DNA from: Nephrocerus scutellatus
Taxonomy: Eukaryota; Arthropoda; Insecta; Diptera; Pipunculidae
NCBI GenBank assembly: GCA_947095585.1
Contig: OX352761.1
Span: 27,371,777-27,435,776 of the forward strand
Length of the DNA stretch: 64,000 nt
Direction of reading: 5' to 3'
Shown: positions 24,107-35,298 of the stretch, piece after piece
How the letters are laid out: each line of letters opens with the position of its first letter
How positions within the stretch are numbered: the first letter of the stretch is position 1
The notes under the pieces: generated by a model
The model's input: the letters and a program-made list of their open reading frames with translations, nothing else
What the model was told of the DNA's origin: nothing
Database searches by the model: none
Made by a program: the position numbers and the translations under genes

Positions 24107-24470
24107 GTGTTTTTAAATTTTGGAGTACATACTTGGAGAGATTAATTAACTGTCAGAACTCAAAGCTTTTCTTTTCTTCTCCGAAAAATCTTTTTTCTCT
24201 GAAGCTTTTTTTTACGTTCCGATAATTCTCGAATATGATCTTTTTACTCAAAAAAATATTCAGAACATTTCTTGTCAGCTGTAGTCTGTAGTTGTTTGTT
24301 TCTTTAAACTTGAAACATGTCGACTAATATGGAGCATTCAGGTGAGAAATAAAACTATAAAAAAACACAGCAGATAATTTTTTTGATTCGACAGATCGGA
24401 TGAAAGCAAAAAATTACGGGATTTATCGGATAACTCGGACTTCTCCTATTTGTCCGACATATAAAGAATA
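24107..24470. mobile_element. MITE family 2, diverged copy
   Basis: Begins GTGTTTTTAAATTTTGGAG and shares in order with 29088-29397 the blocks GATAATTCTCG, TATGATCTTTTTA, GCATTCAG, ATAAAAC and CTCGGA. It ends near GTCCGACATA. No protein is encoded; the apparent short start MSTNMEHSG before a GT lies inside the repeat and is not an exon. Confidence 0.6.
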
Positions 24471-24664
24471 TGACAGCTAAAAATCTAAATATATTATTTT
24501 GGTTGGCGTCATTCGTAAATTTAATGTTGTATTGTGACTATTGTGAGGTTGTTTTCGGGTGTGAGTTATAAAAATGTGTATTAAAATTACAAACAAAAGT
24601 TTATATTTATCAACAGAACCAGATCAAATGTTTTTGTGTTCTATTAGAACCACCACATCTAGAT

Positions 24665-24942
24665 TTATGTCGAGTTTTTTTTGTTTTAGCAATCTACGGT
24701 CGAGCGTAGATTTTTTCTCGAAAAAACGAACACGAAAGCCGAGAATCTTTTGTTTACATTGTTTTGTTGCATGTGTTGTTGTTGCAGTTAATGAGAAGAG
24801 GGGTAAATCTCCCAGAATATCAAGATCTGTTTGAAGGGAAATCCAATCTACCGTAGATTGGTTTTTTGGAATAAACGAACAACTTGACAGCCAAAAAAGC
24901 ACTCTACGGCAGATTTTTTTTTTAAAAAAAAACTCGACATAA
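24665..24942. mobile_element. MITE family 1, complete copy
   Basis: 278 bp with inverted termini TTATGTCGAGTTTTTTTT and its complement. If the outer TA is a target duplication the true termini are TGTCGAG, which fits a Tc1/mariner-type element. Internal inverted pieces AATCTACGG / CCGTAGATT are present. Relatives lie at about 25470-25930, 28770-29023, 63530-63880 and in every histone spacer. Confidence 0.75.
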
Positions 24943-25129
24943 GGTGACGACACAATTTGTGTTAATTTTCAGGGCCTTAATGACCCACCCTCCTACTCCT
25001 TTTTGAGTACGAGAACAGACGTAATCATTTGATGTAATATGACAAACGTTTCGTTCGTTGACATTTGACACTAGTCCATGCCCCTGAAAAAAATGAATAG
25101 AACTCAACATTAGTCAGTCATACTACGTT

Positions 25130-25430
25130 TCCATAAAACTAGATGAGTTGGGTTGGTTTGTAATATATTAACGTCAAATGCAAAATGGCGTCACGCGTTT
25201 CCATTTAACATATTGAAACTGAGTTGAAATTTTGACCATAGAATACAACATCCGAAGACTACTTACAAAATAATAACAATCGCCATTTTGAATTTCAACT
25301 CTACTCTACTAAGTTATTTTCGTTGAGTTCAAACCGAGTTTAACGAAAACTCAACTCAACACCGTTTCCAATAAAAGCTTAACCAGGTTCAACCGTTGTT
25401 TACCTTGGAAACGAGATATCAGTCAGGCGT
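25130..25430. repeat. Fold-back dispersed repeat, relative of histone spacer block
   Basis: Shares GGCGTCACGCGTTTCCAT, GAGTTGAAATTTTGA, CTACTTACAAAATAATAA and AATTTCAACTC with 2225-2515. The inverted AGTTGAAATT and AATTTCAACT arms are kept. It shows the spacer block is a mobile sequence rather than array-specific DNA. Confidence 0.6.
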
Positions 25431-25469
25431 TCACACATAAGTTTTGAGGGATGTTGATCAAAACTTGTC

Positions 25470-25930
25470 GGTTTTTTTTTTTGTTTTAGAGATCAGTTTT
25501 TCCACGAAAAAACGAACACGAACTCCGAGAATCTTTTGTTTACATTGTTTTGTTGCAAGTGTTGTTGTTGTAGTTAATGAAAATATCAAGATCTGTTAGA
25601 GAGGAAATCCAATCTACCGTAGATTGGTTTTTCGGAAAAAAACGATCAACTTGAAAGCCAAAAAATCAATCTGCGCCAGATCTAAAAAAAAACCATATTA
25701 AAGTCTAGTTTGATAGGCTTTCAGTCGCTATAGTGGTGTCAAAGTCATAAAACTAAATTAATGTTGAATTCGAATATGCAAAAAATCTTTCGTGAATTGA
25801 TTTTTTGGCTTTCAAAATGTTCGTTTTCTTTTAATAAACAAATCGACTGAATCCAATTTTTGAACTGAAATACCTTCTTAACAGATCTGCAAGAGATTAA
25901 CCCCTTCTTTTACTAACACTAACAACTGAT
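25470..25930. mobile_element. Two MITE family 1 relics, opposite orientations
   Basis: The first (about 25470-25700) contains ATCTACCGTAGATTGGTTTT and GCCAAAAAATCAATCT. The second (about 25770-25930) has the inverse order, TTGATTTTTTGGCTTTC then AACAGATCTGC and GATTAACCCC. Both are degraded and encode nothing. Confidence 0.55.
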
Positions 25931-26854
25931 GTCATTTTGCTTGGTAAGTAGCACAATTTGTAATTCGATTTTTCTTCTTTACTTCAGGAATACATACTAC
26001 ACACCCACGCAACAAACAATGTAACCTAAAGATTATCGATTTTCGTGTTCGATATGCTGAGAGCATCTGCCAGCTCCGACAAAGATTTTTAAAAAGGAAA
26101 AACAAGTGAATTTAAAAAACTTAGCTTTTCGGGTACGCCTTGCCCAATTTCAACCAAACTTGGTATACATGTTGCTTAACTCTTGGTGGGTTGTTCGATC
26201 AGGCGGGATTTTATCGACATTGGTGTTGATTCTATAGTTTTCGGGGTCGCTGAGGTGAATAGTGATGGTTAGACACCTTTTTCTATTCCAATATTCCCAC
26301 GCAGTGCCTAGGCATTATAAGGATCCAAACCACTTGAAGCGCGCGCTAGTTGAAAACAAAAAAATAAAAAACGTACCTAGTTAACAAAATAAAAAAAATC
26401 TAAAAGAATTTGTTTTTACTCTTTGATCTTTAATCTTCATCATACATACATCATTTAAATAATTTTACGTTTAGAGACTATATTGATTATGCATTTACTA
26501 CATGTCCACAATAAACAACATGGACTTCGTAGTAAATTTTTTCCCCGTATTTTAACAACTCTATAGCAATAAAAAAAAAATAATACAAAACTTAACTACA
26601 CACTGATTGAGAGCGAACTGTCAAAGCACATTTCCGAAAGTTGGTCAACAATAGGATATGACACTTCCCATAAGAACGCGAATATTTAATTGATATCATG
26701 TGTCGGTTGCATAGGTCGACCCAACGGACGCAGCGGGTTCTATTAGTTGTTCCTTAACGAATACGACATTTGAGCTATGAATAAAGAATGCCACATAATT
26801 AAATTAAAGGATGCATACAATGTATTACTATGTATGGTTGTATTCAAAATATTT
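25931..26854. other. Intergenic DNA, DNAJC17 3' side
   Basis: No gene seen. About 26110-26350 contains CGGGTACGCCTTGCCCAATT and ends in a GC-palindrome followed by CTAGT, reminiscent of Helitron-type ends but not proven. A hairpin-forming stretch lies at 26492-26536. Confidence 0.4.
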
Positions 26855-27781
26855 CTAGGCCATTTGTGCTATTTTCGCTACGTTTTGTTCCTCATTTTCC
26901 ATTTGATCTATTAGCCTTTTTCGTTCCTCTGCCTGTCGAAGCTTACGTAAAACTAAACTCTCAAAATCCGAGGTAGACGGTTGCGATGTAGCTTTTTCTA
27001 GCGAATTTGGCGGGGTGATCCATTCAAGTTTTAGGCAGTTACTAAGCAGTCCTCTTTCGTAGGCGATTGCCATTTGACCGGCTTCCAATGTTTTGAATTC
27101 CACTAAAGCACTTCCTTTCTTCTTGGACGACATAACAAAAGCAGTAATTTCCCCATATTTCTTTAGATAATTCAACAAATTTGTTTCTGAATAACCACCG
27201 TTAGTAGAATCGTATTTTTCAGCATTCCATTTTATTTTTATCCGATGCTGCGAAGAATCGAACGGGACGACCTCTTGTCGTTTTTTGCTGGCTTCAACTG
27301 ATTTGTGCAACTGCTGTCGCATAATTTCTTGTTCCTCTTCTAGTAACTTAGAGCCCTCGTTTCGGAGACGTTCTACCTGATCTTGGAATACTTCTTCATC
27401 ACTTTTTTGTACTGTTTTATAAGGTTTCGCCCTTTCAGATTTTGATGCAGCGTCACGTTCCCGTTGTTCCAAATCTGCTTTAAGTTTTTGCCTCTTGCTA
27501 TCTAATTGCTTATTTCGTAGCTCAGCGGCTTTTCTCGTTTTAAGAACTTTATCATATGCTTCTCGAGCGGAAACATCAGTCAAAATTCCCAAGGCGCGCG
27601 ATAACTCATGAAAAAGTTCAGCAGCCTTTGGATTGTCAGGATTTTTGTCCGGATGACATGCGAGTGCTTTCTTGCGGTACGCTTTACGGATAGCTGACTG
27701 ATCTGCTTCACAATCAACACCAAATAACTTGTAAAGATCTGTATCGCTGTACTTTCTTGCTGACATAATTATTTGTTTCAA
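26855..27781 (-). CDS. DNAJC17: DNAJC17-like J-domain and RRM protein
   Basis: Single exon, up to 308 residues (human DNAJC17 about 304). The J domain spans about 12-80 with HPD at 43-45 and CHPDKNPDNPKAAELFHELS matching this family closely. A charged helical linker (about 85-170) follows, then an RRM-like domain (about 178-255: IKIKWN, GSALVEFKTLEAG, LKLEWI). The family is a nuclear Hsp70 co-chaperone linked to the spliceosome. A second Met at residue 6 (27766, MSARKYSDTDLY) is as likely a start as the first. No damage is seen. Confidence 0.93.
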   Translation of the reverse strand: MKQIIMSARKYSDTDLYKLFGVDCEADQSAIRKAYRKKALACHPDKNPDNPKAAELFHELSRALGILTDVSAREAYDKVLKTRKAAELRNKQLDSKRQKLKADLEQRERDAASKSERAKPYKTVQKSDEEVFQDQVERLRNEGSKLLEEEQEIMRQQLHKSVEASKKRQEVVPFDSSQHRIKIKWNAEKYDSTNGGYSETNLLNYLKKYGEITAFVMSSKKKGSALVEFKTLEAGQMAIAYERGLLSNCLKLEWITPPNSLEKATSQPSTSDFESLVLRKLRQAEERKRLIDQMENEEQNVAKIAQMA

Positions 27782-28430
27782 TAAAGTGTTAAAGAAAACT
27801 AATACAAATCACGGGAAGCAATATCCAAGCGCAAATATAAAAATGAAAACCACAAGAAGATTTCAATTGTCAAAATCGATATGTCAGAATTGTTATTTTT
27901 TTATATCATTTTTCATTAGCACATACATTAACTACCTGAACAGAATGCAGGTGCGACCGCTGTGGAGAAAACAAAAATCATTGATGAATTCGGTGTGGAG
28001 CGTTATTCTGAAAGTTCTCTTTGAAGCAACGTAAGTTATTTGGCGAGCAAAGACAAAATCAAAATGAGCTGGTGTGTTGTGTGGTGGATGACAAAAAAAC
28101 AAGATACGGTGTTAAATAGCTGCTGAAATCAATATTCCAGGTAATAATAAAAATACCCCCCCCCCCCCCACCGCATACTAACCTCTTTGATATTTTAATG
28201 CTTTAATGGCGCCGCACTGCATCGCACCGCACCGGACCACACTAAGATCTGTTTCAGTCCGAACACAATGATACGCTAACTGTGAAATTATTTGGTATGG
28301 CTTTCATAAAATTCGCCCAAAATAAAAGGTGCGGCTCAGTAAAAAACAATACAACCCAACAGTTCTTTGTGTTTTAAGTTTTTGTAGGAGGGATGCACCG
28401 CTGATTCTATTTTTTCAACTTTCCGTCTTT
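27782..28430. repeat. Intergenic with dispersed repeat family 3 and a C14 run
   Basis: About 28095-28265 shares AACAAGATA, GTGAAATAGCTGCT-like, AATAATAAAAATACC, CGCAC, and CTGTTTCAG with 52930-53090, so both are copies of one dispersed repeat. A 14-C homopolymer lies at 28156-28169. No gene is seen. Confidence 0.5.
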
Positions 28431-28702
28431 CATTCTGAGTCTTTTTGCCAGCTGTCAAATACCGATTAAAAGTTAATCAACGCTTACCACAGCAGTATCG
28501 TACGCGGGTCCTACTATACATTGCGTTCGCACTATTCGATTTGCATGTCTTTTAATATTTGAAAGCCCTCACCACAGCGGAAACAGAGCCGTTTGCGGTA
28601 TCAAGTACTAAAGGAAATTTACTGTAAAATTTCAATTTATAAATTTATTTTTTTACAGTATCTGCCTGGCCAGAATGGTGCCGCGGACGCTGTGGGAGTC
28701 GA
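28431..28702 (-). mobile_element. Short retroposon, copy 1
   Basis: Near-identical to the insertion at 30391-30671, from CATTCTGAGTCTTTTTGCC to GCTGTGGGAGTCGAA. No clear target duplication is seen around this copy. Contains TTTACTGTAAAATTTC and a later TTTTTACAGTATC. Confidence 0.75.
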
Positions 28703-28769
28703 AATGAAAAGAAAATAAGGCGGTTTTGAATCATCATATTACTTTTGAACCATTAAAATAATTTTTCTT

Positions 28770-29023
28770 TCCTTTTAGAAATCTGTGTCGAAGCTGAATT
28801 TATTCTCGGCAAATCGTACATGGTAAACGAGAATCGTTTGTTAAAATTGTTTTGTTGTTGGTGTAGTTTCCCGAAATATACAATAGCCTCCCAAAATATA
28901 CAGATCTATTAGATACCATGAAAAAATGAGTTCCATCAATTGGTTTTTACGAAACGAACAACTTGACGGCCAGAAACTTAATTCGCGTTGGATATTTTGT
29001 CAATCCGAATTCAACATAAGTAT
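28770..29023. mobile_element. MITE family 1 relic
   Basis: Shares CGAGAATCGTTTGTT, GTTTTGTTG, CAGATCT, ATTGGTTTTT, GAACAACTTGACGGCCA and a terminal CAACATAAG with the 24665-24942 element. Degraded, no coding. Confidence 0.55.
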
Positions 29024-29087
29024 TTTTTTATCGCCTGCCTAATCGCTCATGTTACCCCACAGTGGGTGGGAGAAGCTGTTAATGGCT

Positions 29088-29397
29088 GTGTTTTTTTACT
29101 TCGGAGTATTCGGAGAGATAATTAACCCAAAATTCAGATCTGAGTTTTCTTTTATTCTCCGAGAAAATTAATTTCTCTGAGTAGTTTTTTATACTCCGAT
29201 AATTCTCGGATATGATCTTTTTATTTTGAAAAAATATACTATGAAGCATTCAGTTGAAAAATAAAACTTTTCTTTGGTTCTAAAAATTATTTTTTGGCCT
29301 GATAGATCTGATCAAAGAACCAAATTATATGATTTAATGGATATCTTGGAACTCGGATTTCTCTGTTCTTTCCGATTTCTCCGACATAAAAAAACAC
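29088..29397. mobile_element. MITE family 2, better-preserved copy
   Basis: About 310 bp. GTGTTTTTTTACTTCGGAG at the left is mirrored at the right by the complement of GTGTTTTTTTATGTCGGAG. The inside is AT-rich with TTCTCCGAGAAAATTA and CTCCGATAATTCTCGG. Non-coding. It has a diverged relative at 24107-24470. Confidence 0.65.
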
Positions 29398-30149
29398 GGA
29401 TAATATTATTAAATTTTTACCGCGACACACGCGCCATACGCGTTTCGTGATACACATCACTCAAAAATAGCTAATCTATATATATAAAAAGGAAATGGTA
29501 TTCTTTGGTAACCACATCACTTTAGAACGGCCGAACCGATTTGGCTCATTTTTATTTTATAATGTTAGTCCGATTAAGGTTTATGTGGGAAAATTAGAAA
29601 AGGTGCCCGGAAATTTGGAAAATTCGGAAAAACTGAAAGTTCTGTTTTCCTTATGATTTTTGTATGAACTCGTGACCATAACTCACAATTCGAACGATGG
29701 ATTTGCGTAATTCTTTCTTTGTTTTGTTCGTAATGGTCCTGGGAAACAAAGACAATTGCAAAGGAACGTGGAAAAATTTGGACAAACAGCAAAAATCATA
29801 ATTTTTTTTGGCACTTCCGATCATAGCTGACGATAGGAACGGCATATTGCGTTGATTCTTTTTATTTTGTTTTGTTCGTTATGCACCCGGAGAAATTTTA
29901 AGCGAGAGAAAATTCGGGATATTACAAAAGAGAGTAGGAAAATTTGGAAAACGATAAATTGGATATTTTTTAGGAAATAACTCAATTGAATGTTTTCAGT
30001 AAAGTGAAAAATCTGGAAAAAGGCATTCCAGCCTAAATTAAAACAAAATTTTTTTCTCAATTTTACTTTGATTTAACATTTCAAATAGCTCTTCACAAAT
30101 TCACAAAACGATCACAAACAAATTTATTGACAGTTGGACAGGACAACGT
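29398..30149. other. Possible Helitron-like or other dispersed element remnant
   Basis: About 29472 onward begins CTATATATATAAAAAGG and has GAACGGCCGAACCGATTTGG, a combination frequent at one end of insect Helitron-like repeats. No Rep/helicase or hairpin-CTRR end is identified. Short reading frames here are AT-rich and resemble no protein. Confidence 0.35.
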
Positions 30150-30352
30150 TTGTCGGGTCACAATTGCACAATTTAATGCCGTATCCGAACGGCGAATTTA
30201 GAACTTTCCGTGACAAGTTATTACTCTCAGACGGTTGTCAGACATTTGCGAGAGGTGAGACACCGTAAAATATACTTTTGGTGTTACTGGGATTCGAACC
30301 ACGAACCTCCTGCTCAGCAGTCATGCAGTTATCCACTGCGCCACAGCGTCCA
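30150..30352 (-). mobile_element. tRNA-derived SINE, copy with intact A and B boxes
   Basis: On the minus strand box A TGGCGCAGTGG (30333-30343) and box B GGTTCGAATCC (30290-30300) are spaced as in a tRNA, followed by CAGTAACACCAAAAGTAT and a body shared with the copies at 36670-36910 and 50148-50425. The tRNA part lacks pairing arms of a working tRNA. It is a pol III-type SINE, here with a diverged 3' half. Confidence 0.8.
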
Positions 30353-30390
30353 CATTGCCATTTAAATAATATTCTTAATTAAAAGACATT

Positions 30391-30671
30391 TTATTTTCAT
30401 TCTGAGTCTTTTTGCCAGCTGTCAAATACCGATTAAAAGTTAATCAACGCTTACCACAGCAGTAGCGTACGCGGGTCCTACTATACATTGCGTTCGCGCT
30501 ATTCGATTTGCATGTCTTTTAATATTTGAAAGCCCTCACCACAGCGGAACCAGAGCCGTTTGCGGTATCAAGTACTAAAGGAAATTTACTGTAAAATTTC
30601 AATTTATAAATTTTTTTTTTTTACAGTATCTGCCTGGCCAGAATGGTGCCGCGGACGCTGTGGGAGTCGAA
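30391..30671 (-). mobile_element. Short retroposon, copy 2, with 23-bp target duplication
   Basis: 281 bp inserted between two identical 23-bp copies of target (30368-30390 and 30672-30694, beginning AATATTCTTAATTAAAAG). The minus-strand end is A-rich (AATGAAAATAA), fitting a retroposed RNA. It encodes no protein and shows no A/B boxes. Close similarity to 28431-28702 indicates recent activity. Confidence 0.8.
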
Positions 30672-30694
30672 AATATTCTTAATTAAAAGACATT

Positions 30695-32760
30695 ACCTTG
30701 ATTAATATTTTTATTTATGTATGTTTTTATGTATTTATGTATATATAAAATAACTTTTTAACCAGTTGCATTTGGAACAGCAATTCGGTTAAATATTTGG
30801 TAGATAAAAATTTTTCACCACAGTTAGTAGACAGAGATTTCGTGCCACCCAATCGAAAGGTACCTGTACAGCTTTTGGGTTTATACCAACGATGTCAATG
30901 TCGTCTGCGTAAGCCAGTATCTGAATGGATTTATAGAGTATTGTTCCTCTAGCTGTTACGTCAGAGTCTTGGATCACTTTCTCCAGCGCCAGGTTGAAGA
31001 GGACGCTGGCCAGTCCATCCCCTTGTCGGAGCTCGTTATAGATGGTATATGGGCTTTATGGTGATCCGGATATTTTTACTTGGTCTATAACTTTAATCAT
31101 GTTCAACCTACATAGTCGTTTATTTTGGATGCCGAATTCTCTCATGGCTTTATAAAGTTCTACTCTGGCTATGCTTCATAGGCGGGTTTAAAGTCTATAA
31201 AAAGATGGCGTAGTGAGTTTTGATACTCTAGACATATTTCCATCCCCTGCCTAAGGGTGTAAATATGATCAGTTGTTGATTTGCCTGGGATAAATCCAGA
31301 CTGGTATGGACCAATGATGACTTTAGAGTATGGGGCTATCCTGTCTTGTAGGATAGAGGAGAAATTCTTATACTCGGTATTCAACAACGTTATACCACGA
31401 TAATTGCTGCATGTTGTGATATCTCCTTTCTTATGTATGGGGCACAGGATGCCTCTTCGCCAGTCTTCTGGCATCGCTTCTTCCTCCCATACTTGCACTT
31501 GCGGGACCTCCTGTTTTAATCAGCTCCGCTGTGATACCATCTGATCGGGCCTTATTATTTTTGAGCCTATTTATCGTTCAACTTCGTCTATGCTTGGCGG
31601 CAAAATAGTGTGGTCTTCGGTTATTGGTGTAGCCTTCAATTCCTCAGTTAGCTGGCCAACTCACGAAAGTGCTCTTCCCATTGCTCTAAGATGCCTTTGA
31701 GATCGGCGATCAGAATACCCTCTTTGTTTTTTTAGTATGTATGAGCAACGCGGTGTTTATTGCGTCATACCGCGGACTCTTTGGTAGAACTTCCACGACT
31801 GGTGCGGTCCTCGCTCTCTGTACTGTTCTTGTTCAAGCACGAGATTCTTCTCCCAGGCTGCTTTCTTTCGCCGGTGAACTGTTTTTTCATATCTACTAAT
31901 CTCTTCATATTCATTTTCACGTGCCCGCGGTCTATGATATTGTTGCATTGCTCGGTATGCATCATTCTTACGTTCAGTCCCTAGCTTACATTCGTCATCG
32001 AACCAGTCTTTCCGATCTCTATGATTACTGCCTAAGATGGGGCCAGCAGTACTAATGACAGTATTCTTAAGGCGTGTCCATTTCTCTTTTAAGCCTGACA
32101 TCTAATCCCCTGGACTTACTCTCCCTGCGTTTAGGGCGAGTTCTATCGCTTGATCGAAGTTATTTCTGGTCTCTACATTGCGAAGGGCAGCCATGTGTTT
32201 TTACGCGCATTGGCATCTCTATGACTCGTTGTCCATTGTCATTAGTGTTCTCGTGTTAACTATCAGTGCCAATGTACTGCTTGAATACTGGCATCTTACC
32301 TAGTTTTGCATTCATATCCCCCAGAAAGTTTTTTACATCATACTGAGGGCAGGCAAGGAGTTCCCGTTTGACTGATTCAAAGAATTATTCTTTTTCATCA
32401 TCTGGGGAATCCTCTGTAGGTGCGTGAACGTTTATAGGCTTATGTTTTAAATCTGTCCCGCACGAGAAGGGTGCATAGCTATTCATTTACAGCTCAAAAA
32501 CTGATAACGGTGGGTATCATACTATTGCTGACCCCTGAAACCCCACCCCGAGCACATGATGTCTTGCATGACAGTATAATATATGTCATATTCTGATTTT
32601 TGTAAGATACCATTCCCCGTCCACCACATCTCCTGGATTGCTGTTATGTCAGCATTATATTTGGACAGGGTATCGGCTAGCTGCTGTGCAGCTCGAGGTC
32701 TATACAGTGAGCGCACGTTCTATGAGCAGATTCTTAAATCGTTTAGACGTTTTCGTTGCC
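30695..32760 (-). pseudogene. Decayed RTE-like LINE (endonuclease to reverse transcriptase)
   Basis: Pieces in order on the minus strand: endonuclease start VRSLYRPRAAQQLADTL..IQEMWWTGNG (about 32522-32716); a linker with KEKWTRLKNTV and RKDWFDDEC (31757-32101); RT with WRRGILCPIHKKGDITTCSNYRGITLLN and SGFIPGKSTTDHI (31169-31498); then LAYADDIDIVG (about 30900). Stops and frameshifts separate all pieces. The motif style matches the RTE group of non-LTR elements. The portion upstream of 31770 is repeated in copy 2 of the tandem duplication. Confidence 0.8.
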
Positions 32761-32913
32761 GTCGTCGTCGTTCATCAGTGTATCCGAGGCTGATTTGGGG
32801 TTCAGTAATAAAGTTTTTTTACGGGCGAGGTTATTTCCTCGCGGCAACATTTCTTTGCAGTGACTATCATTTAGCTTGTATTAGAGGAAAATAACCGGCG
32901 ACCACCACGTGGA
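32761..32913. other. Junction between two LINE fragments
   Basis: GC-richer than its surroundings, with CGTCGTCGTCGTT and CCACCACGTGGAGG. It separates the minus-strand RTE-like fragment from a plus-strand LINE fragment, probably old 5' UTR. No gene is seen. Confidence 0.4.
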
Positions 32914-33607
32914 GGCTTGGTCGCGCACTTCCACCAGTCTGCCTTAAATATCAACTTCATAATCTCGGCCTTCAGACAGGGCGAGTTGCTGCGTTCTGTG
33001 GAAGACAACAGACCGGACAAACTGCTTCTAAACGAGACGAAGTTTAACGCAAGACATAAACTAGAATTAAAAAACTTTGACTTTATACGGACGGACATAA
33101 AGAACGCGATTCGTAGTGGTGGAAAAAATGTATATGAGCGATGTTTCAAACTGTCTGGAGACGACCATTATTTCGCTGCGACTTCGGAATAATAGTTGTC
33201 TTCAAATAATATCTACATATGCGCCGTCGGCTAATCAGTTTTAGGAAGAACTCGAGAAATTATTCGAGAAACCATCAAGATTAGATAGTTTAAATAACTA
33301 TTTCATCCTAGCGGGAGATATGAACGCGAAATATCAGGCTTGGTTGGACTCAACAGCGAGCGGAACAGACAGTTTTCTTAAACGCTTTATTGTTTGTTGA
33401 TGGCAACCAGGTCAGTTATAAATTAAAATTACACAGCCCAGTTACACCAGGTTATACTTCCGAAAACTCATATTTGGATTTGTGTATCACAGATGCGCGT
33501 CTGCAAATAGAAACGATCCACGATAATAAGGTTCCTATGTTGCCGTATGATAGCGCTTACAACGCGGGAGGTTAAGATCCTTTATTACCAGACCAGTTTA
33601 AGCGTAT
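32914..33607 (+). pseudogene. LINE endonuclease fragment, plus strand
   Basis: ALNINFIISAFRQGELLRSV and KLLLNETKFNARHKLELKNFDF, then (other frames) NYFILAGDMNAKYQAWLDS and SENSYLDLCITDARLQIETI. These are the parts of an APE endonuclease of a non-LTR element, with LLNET and GDMNAK corresponding to its active-site motifs. Frames are broken, and no reverse transcriptase follows. It differs from the adjacent minus-strand LINE. Confidence 0.75.
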
Positions 33608-33844
33608 GCGTGAATTGTTTTTAATGGAAATCTGGAATATTTGAGGCTTAAAAAATTTATTGGAATAACAAAATGAGCAGTGAAAAATATATTAAAAAAA
33701 GAAGCAGATGATTGTGATTAAATAACAAATATAAAATTGTGTATTATTGCTTCAATGTAAAAACGGAAGTGGGGTGAACAAAAAAAAATAAGTATAAAGT
33801 CAAAATGACTTTACAATGTTTGAGTGCATTCATTTCTAATGCTC

Positions 33845-34482
33845 CTCCTCAATCAAACATCGGTTAGTCCAGATAAATTCCTTAGCCATTTTATGCGAGG
33901 CCCTGGAAGTGGTTTGGTTAATAGATCAGCAACCACGCTCTCAGTTGAGCAATAATTGCATGTAACTATGCCCTTATCAACATAGTCCTTAATAAAGGCC
34001 TCGCGTATTGCAATGTGTTAAGTTCTAGATGATAATTTCTCCTCCTTGATGAACTTCAAGCAACTTTGATTGTTCTCATTGATTAATACTGGTTGATGTA
34101 CATGTTGATCGAAATCGTTCAATAATCTACGAATCCAAAATGCTTCTCGACATGCCTCCGATAATGCCATGCATTCTGCCTCAGTTGATGAAAGTGCAAC
34201 GCTATCCTGTCTTTTGCTGCACCAACTTAATGTACCGTTCAAATATCTAAAAATATAACCGCTGTTCGATTTCCTAGTAGAACAATCATCAGCCCAGCTT
34301 GCGTCTGCATATCCGATTAATCGACGCGTTTCATCATCCTTTCCAAGTGAAAGTTTTATTGAAATTGTGCCTTTAAGATATTTTAACACTTTTTTCAATT
34401 CATTCCAATCTTCTTGATTTGGCTTAGATAATTTTTGAGCAAGTATAGAAACCGCAGCAGATATATCTAGTCTGGTATTAAC
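33845..34482 (-). pseudogene. Copia RNase H region
   Basis: Minus-strand pieces: TRLDISAAVSILAQKL and KVLKYLKGTISIKLSL, then GYADASWADD, SGYIF, SLSSTEAECMALSEACREAFWIRRLL (34018-34398), and after a stop IREAFIKDYVDKGIVT..LLTKPLPGP. These are the standard copia RNase H blocks. The first aspartate of GYADASWA and the E of STEAE are kept. Confidence 0.88.
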
Positions 34483-35298
34483 TGATATACAGGGTGTACC
34501 AGAATTCGTGGCACAAACGAAGCAGGGTGATAGCAGAGGTCATTTCCAACCAAAATAGTCAAATGAAGTTTTATCGAATTGTTGATTGCTGAAAAGTTAT
34601 TCCATTTTTAGTATTTTTGGTTAAAATCGCATACGCCGCCACTAAAAAATTAATTTAAAAAAAACCAACAGTTCTTTTGTTTTTGTTTATTTTTTAATAC
34701 GATCTGGAAGAGTGTGCCTTTCAGTCATTTTTATAAACTTCGTTATCTTTTGTCAAATTAAAACAATAGATTTGTTATGTCTGTTTGTTTCCCAAAATTG
34801 TTTGATGAATTTTTAAGTAGCTCTGGCGGAAAAACAATGTACTGCAGAAAGTTGACCGACTATCAGAAAAACTTGCGACATTAATGCAGATTTTTAAATG
34901 GTATCACGCATATAAATATTCAAAACAGAATGATTTTTATCAATTGTTTTGTGGTGTACGTAGAGTTTTAAAACAGAGATACGTACTTTTGACCTTACAT
35001 CACTTCTAGCTACAATATCACTGTTAGTCTATTTTGATAGAAAATTAAATATTTAAGGTCAAAAAAATGTAATTTTTTTTAAATTCTTAAAACCATTACC
35101 GATATAAACGTCGTCAAAGTAAAAAAAATTTTTTTTTTAAACCGATAGACCAACAGTGATATTGTAGCTAGAAGTGTTCAAGGGTTACAGGGTGTAAAGT
35201 GATGTAAGGTCAAAAGTACGTATCTCTGTTTTAAAATCATTCTGTTTTAAATATTTCTATGCGTGATACCATTTAAGAATCTGCATTAATGTCGCTTA
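34483..35298. mobile_element. Insert replacing the copia reverse transcriptase, with large fold-back
   Basis: GCGACATTAATGCAG at 34875 is mirrored by CTGCATTAATGTCGC at 35281-35295. The arms extend imperfectly over roughly 190 bp (GGTATCACGCAT, ACGTACTTTTGACCTTACATCA and their inverses), making a 421-bp fold-back at 34875-35295. The left part starts CAGGGTGTACC near 34491, a common type of transposon terminus. No protein is encoded. Confidence 0.7.

Noticed and set aside
24310..24345. A first coding exon MSTNMEHSG followed by a GT
   Set aside because: It lies inside MITE family 2, and the related copy at 29240 lacks the ATG context.
29472..29560. A Helitron called with confidence
   Set aside because: Only a suggestive 5' type start; no Rep/helicase and no hairpin-CTRR end found. 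Left as a possibility.
30290..30345. A tRNA gene
   Set aside because: A and B boxes are present but cloverleaf pairing is poor and a shared non-tRNA body follows, so it is a SINE.
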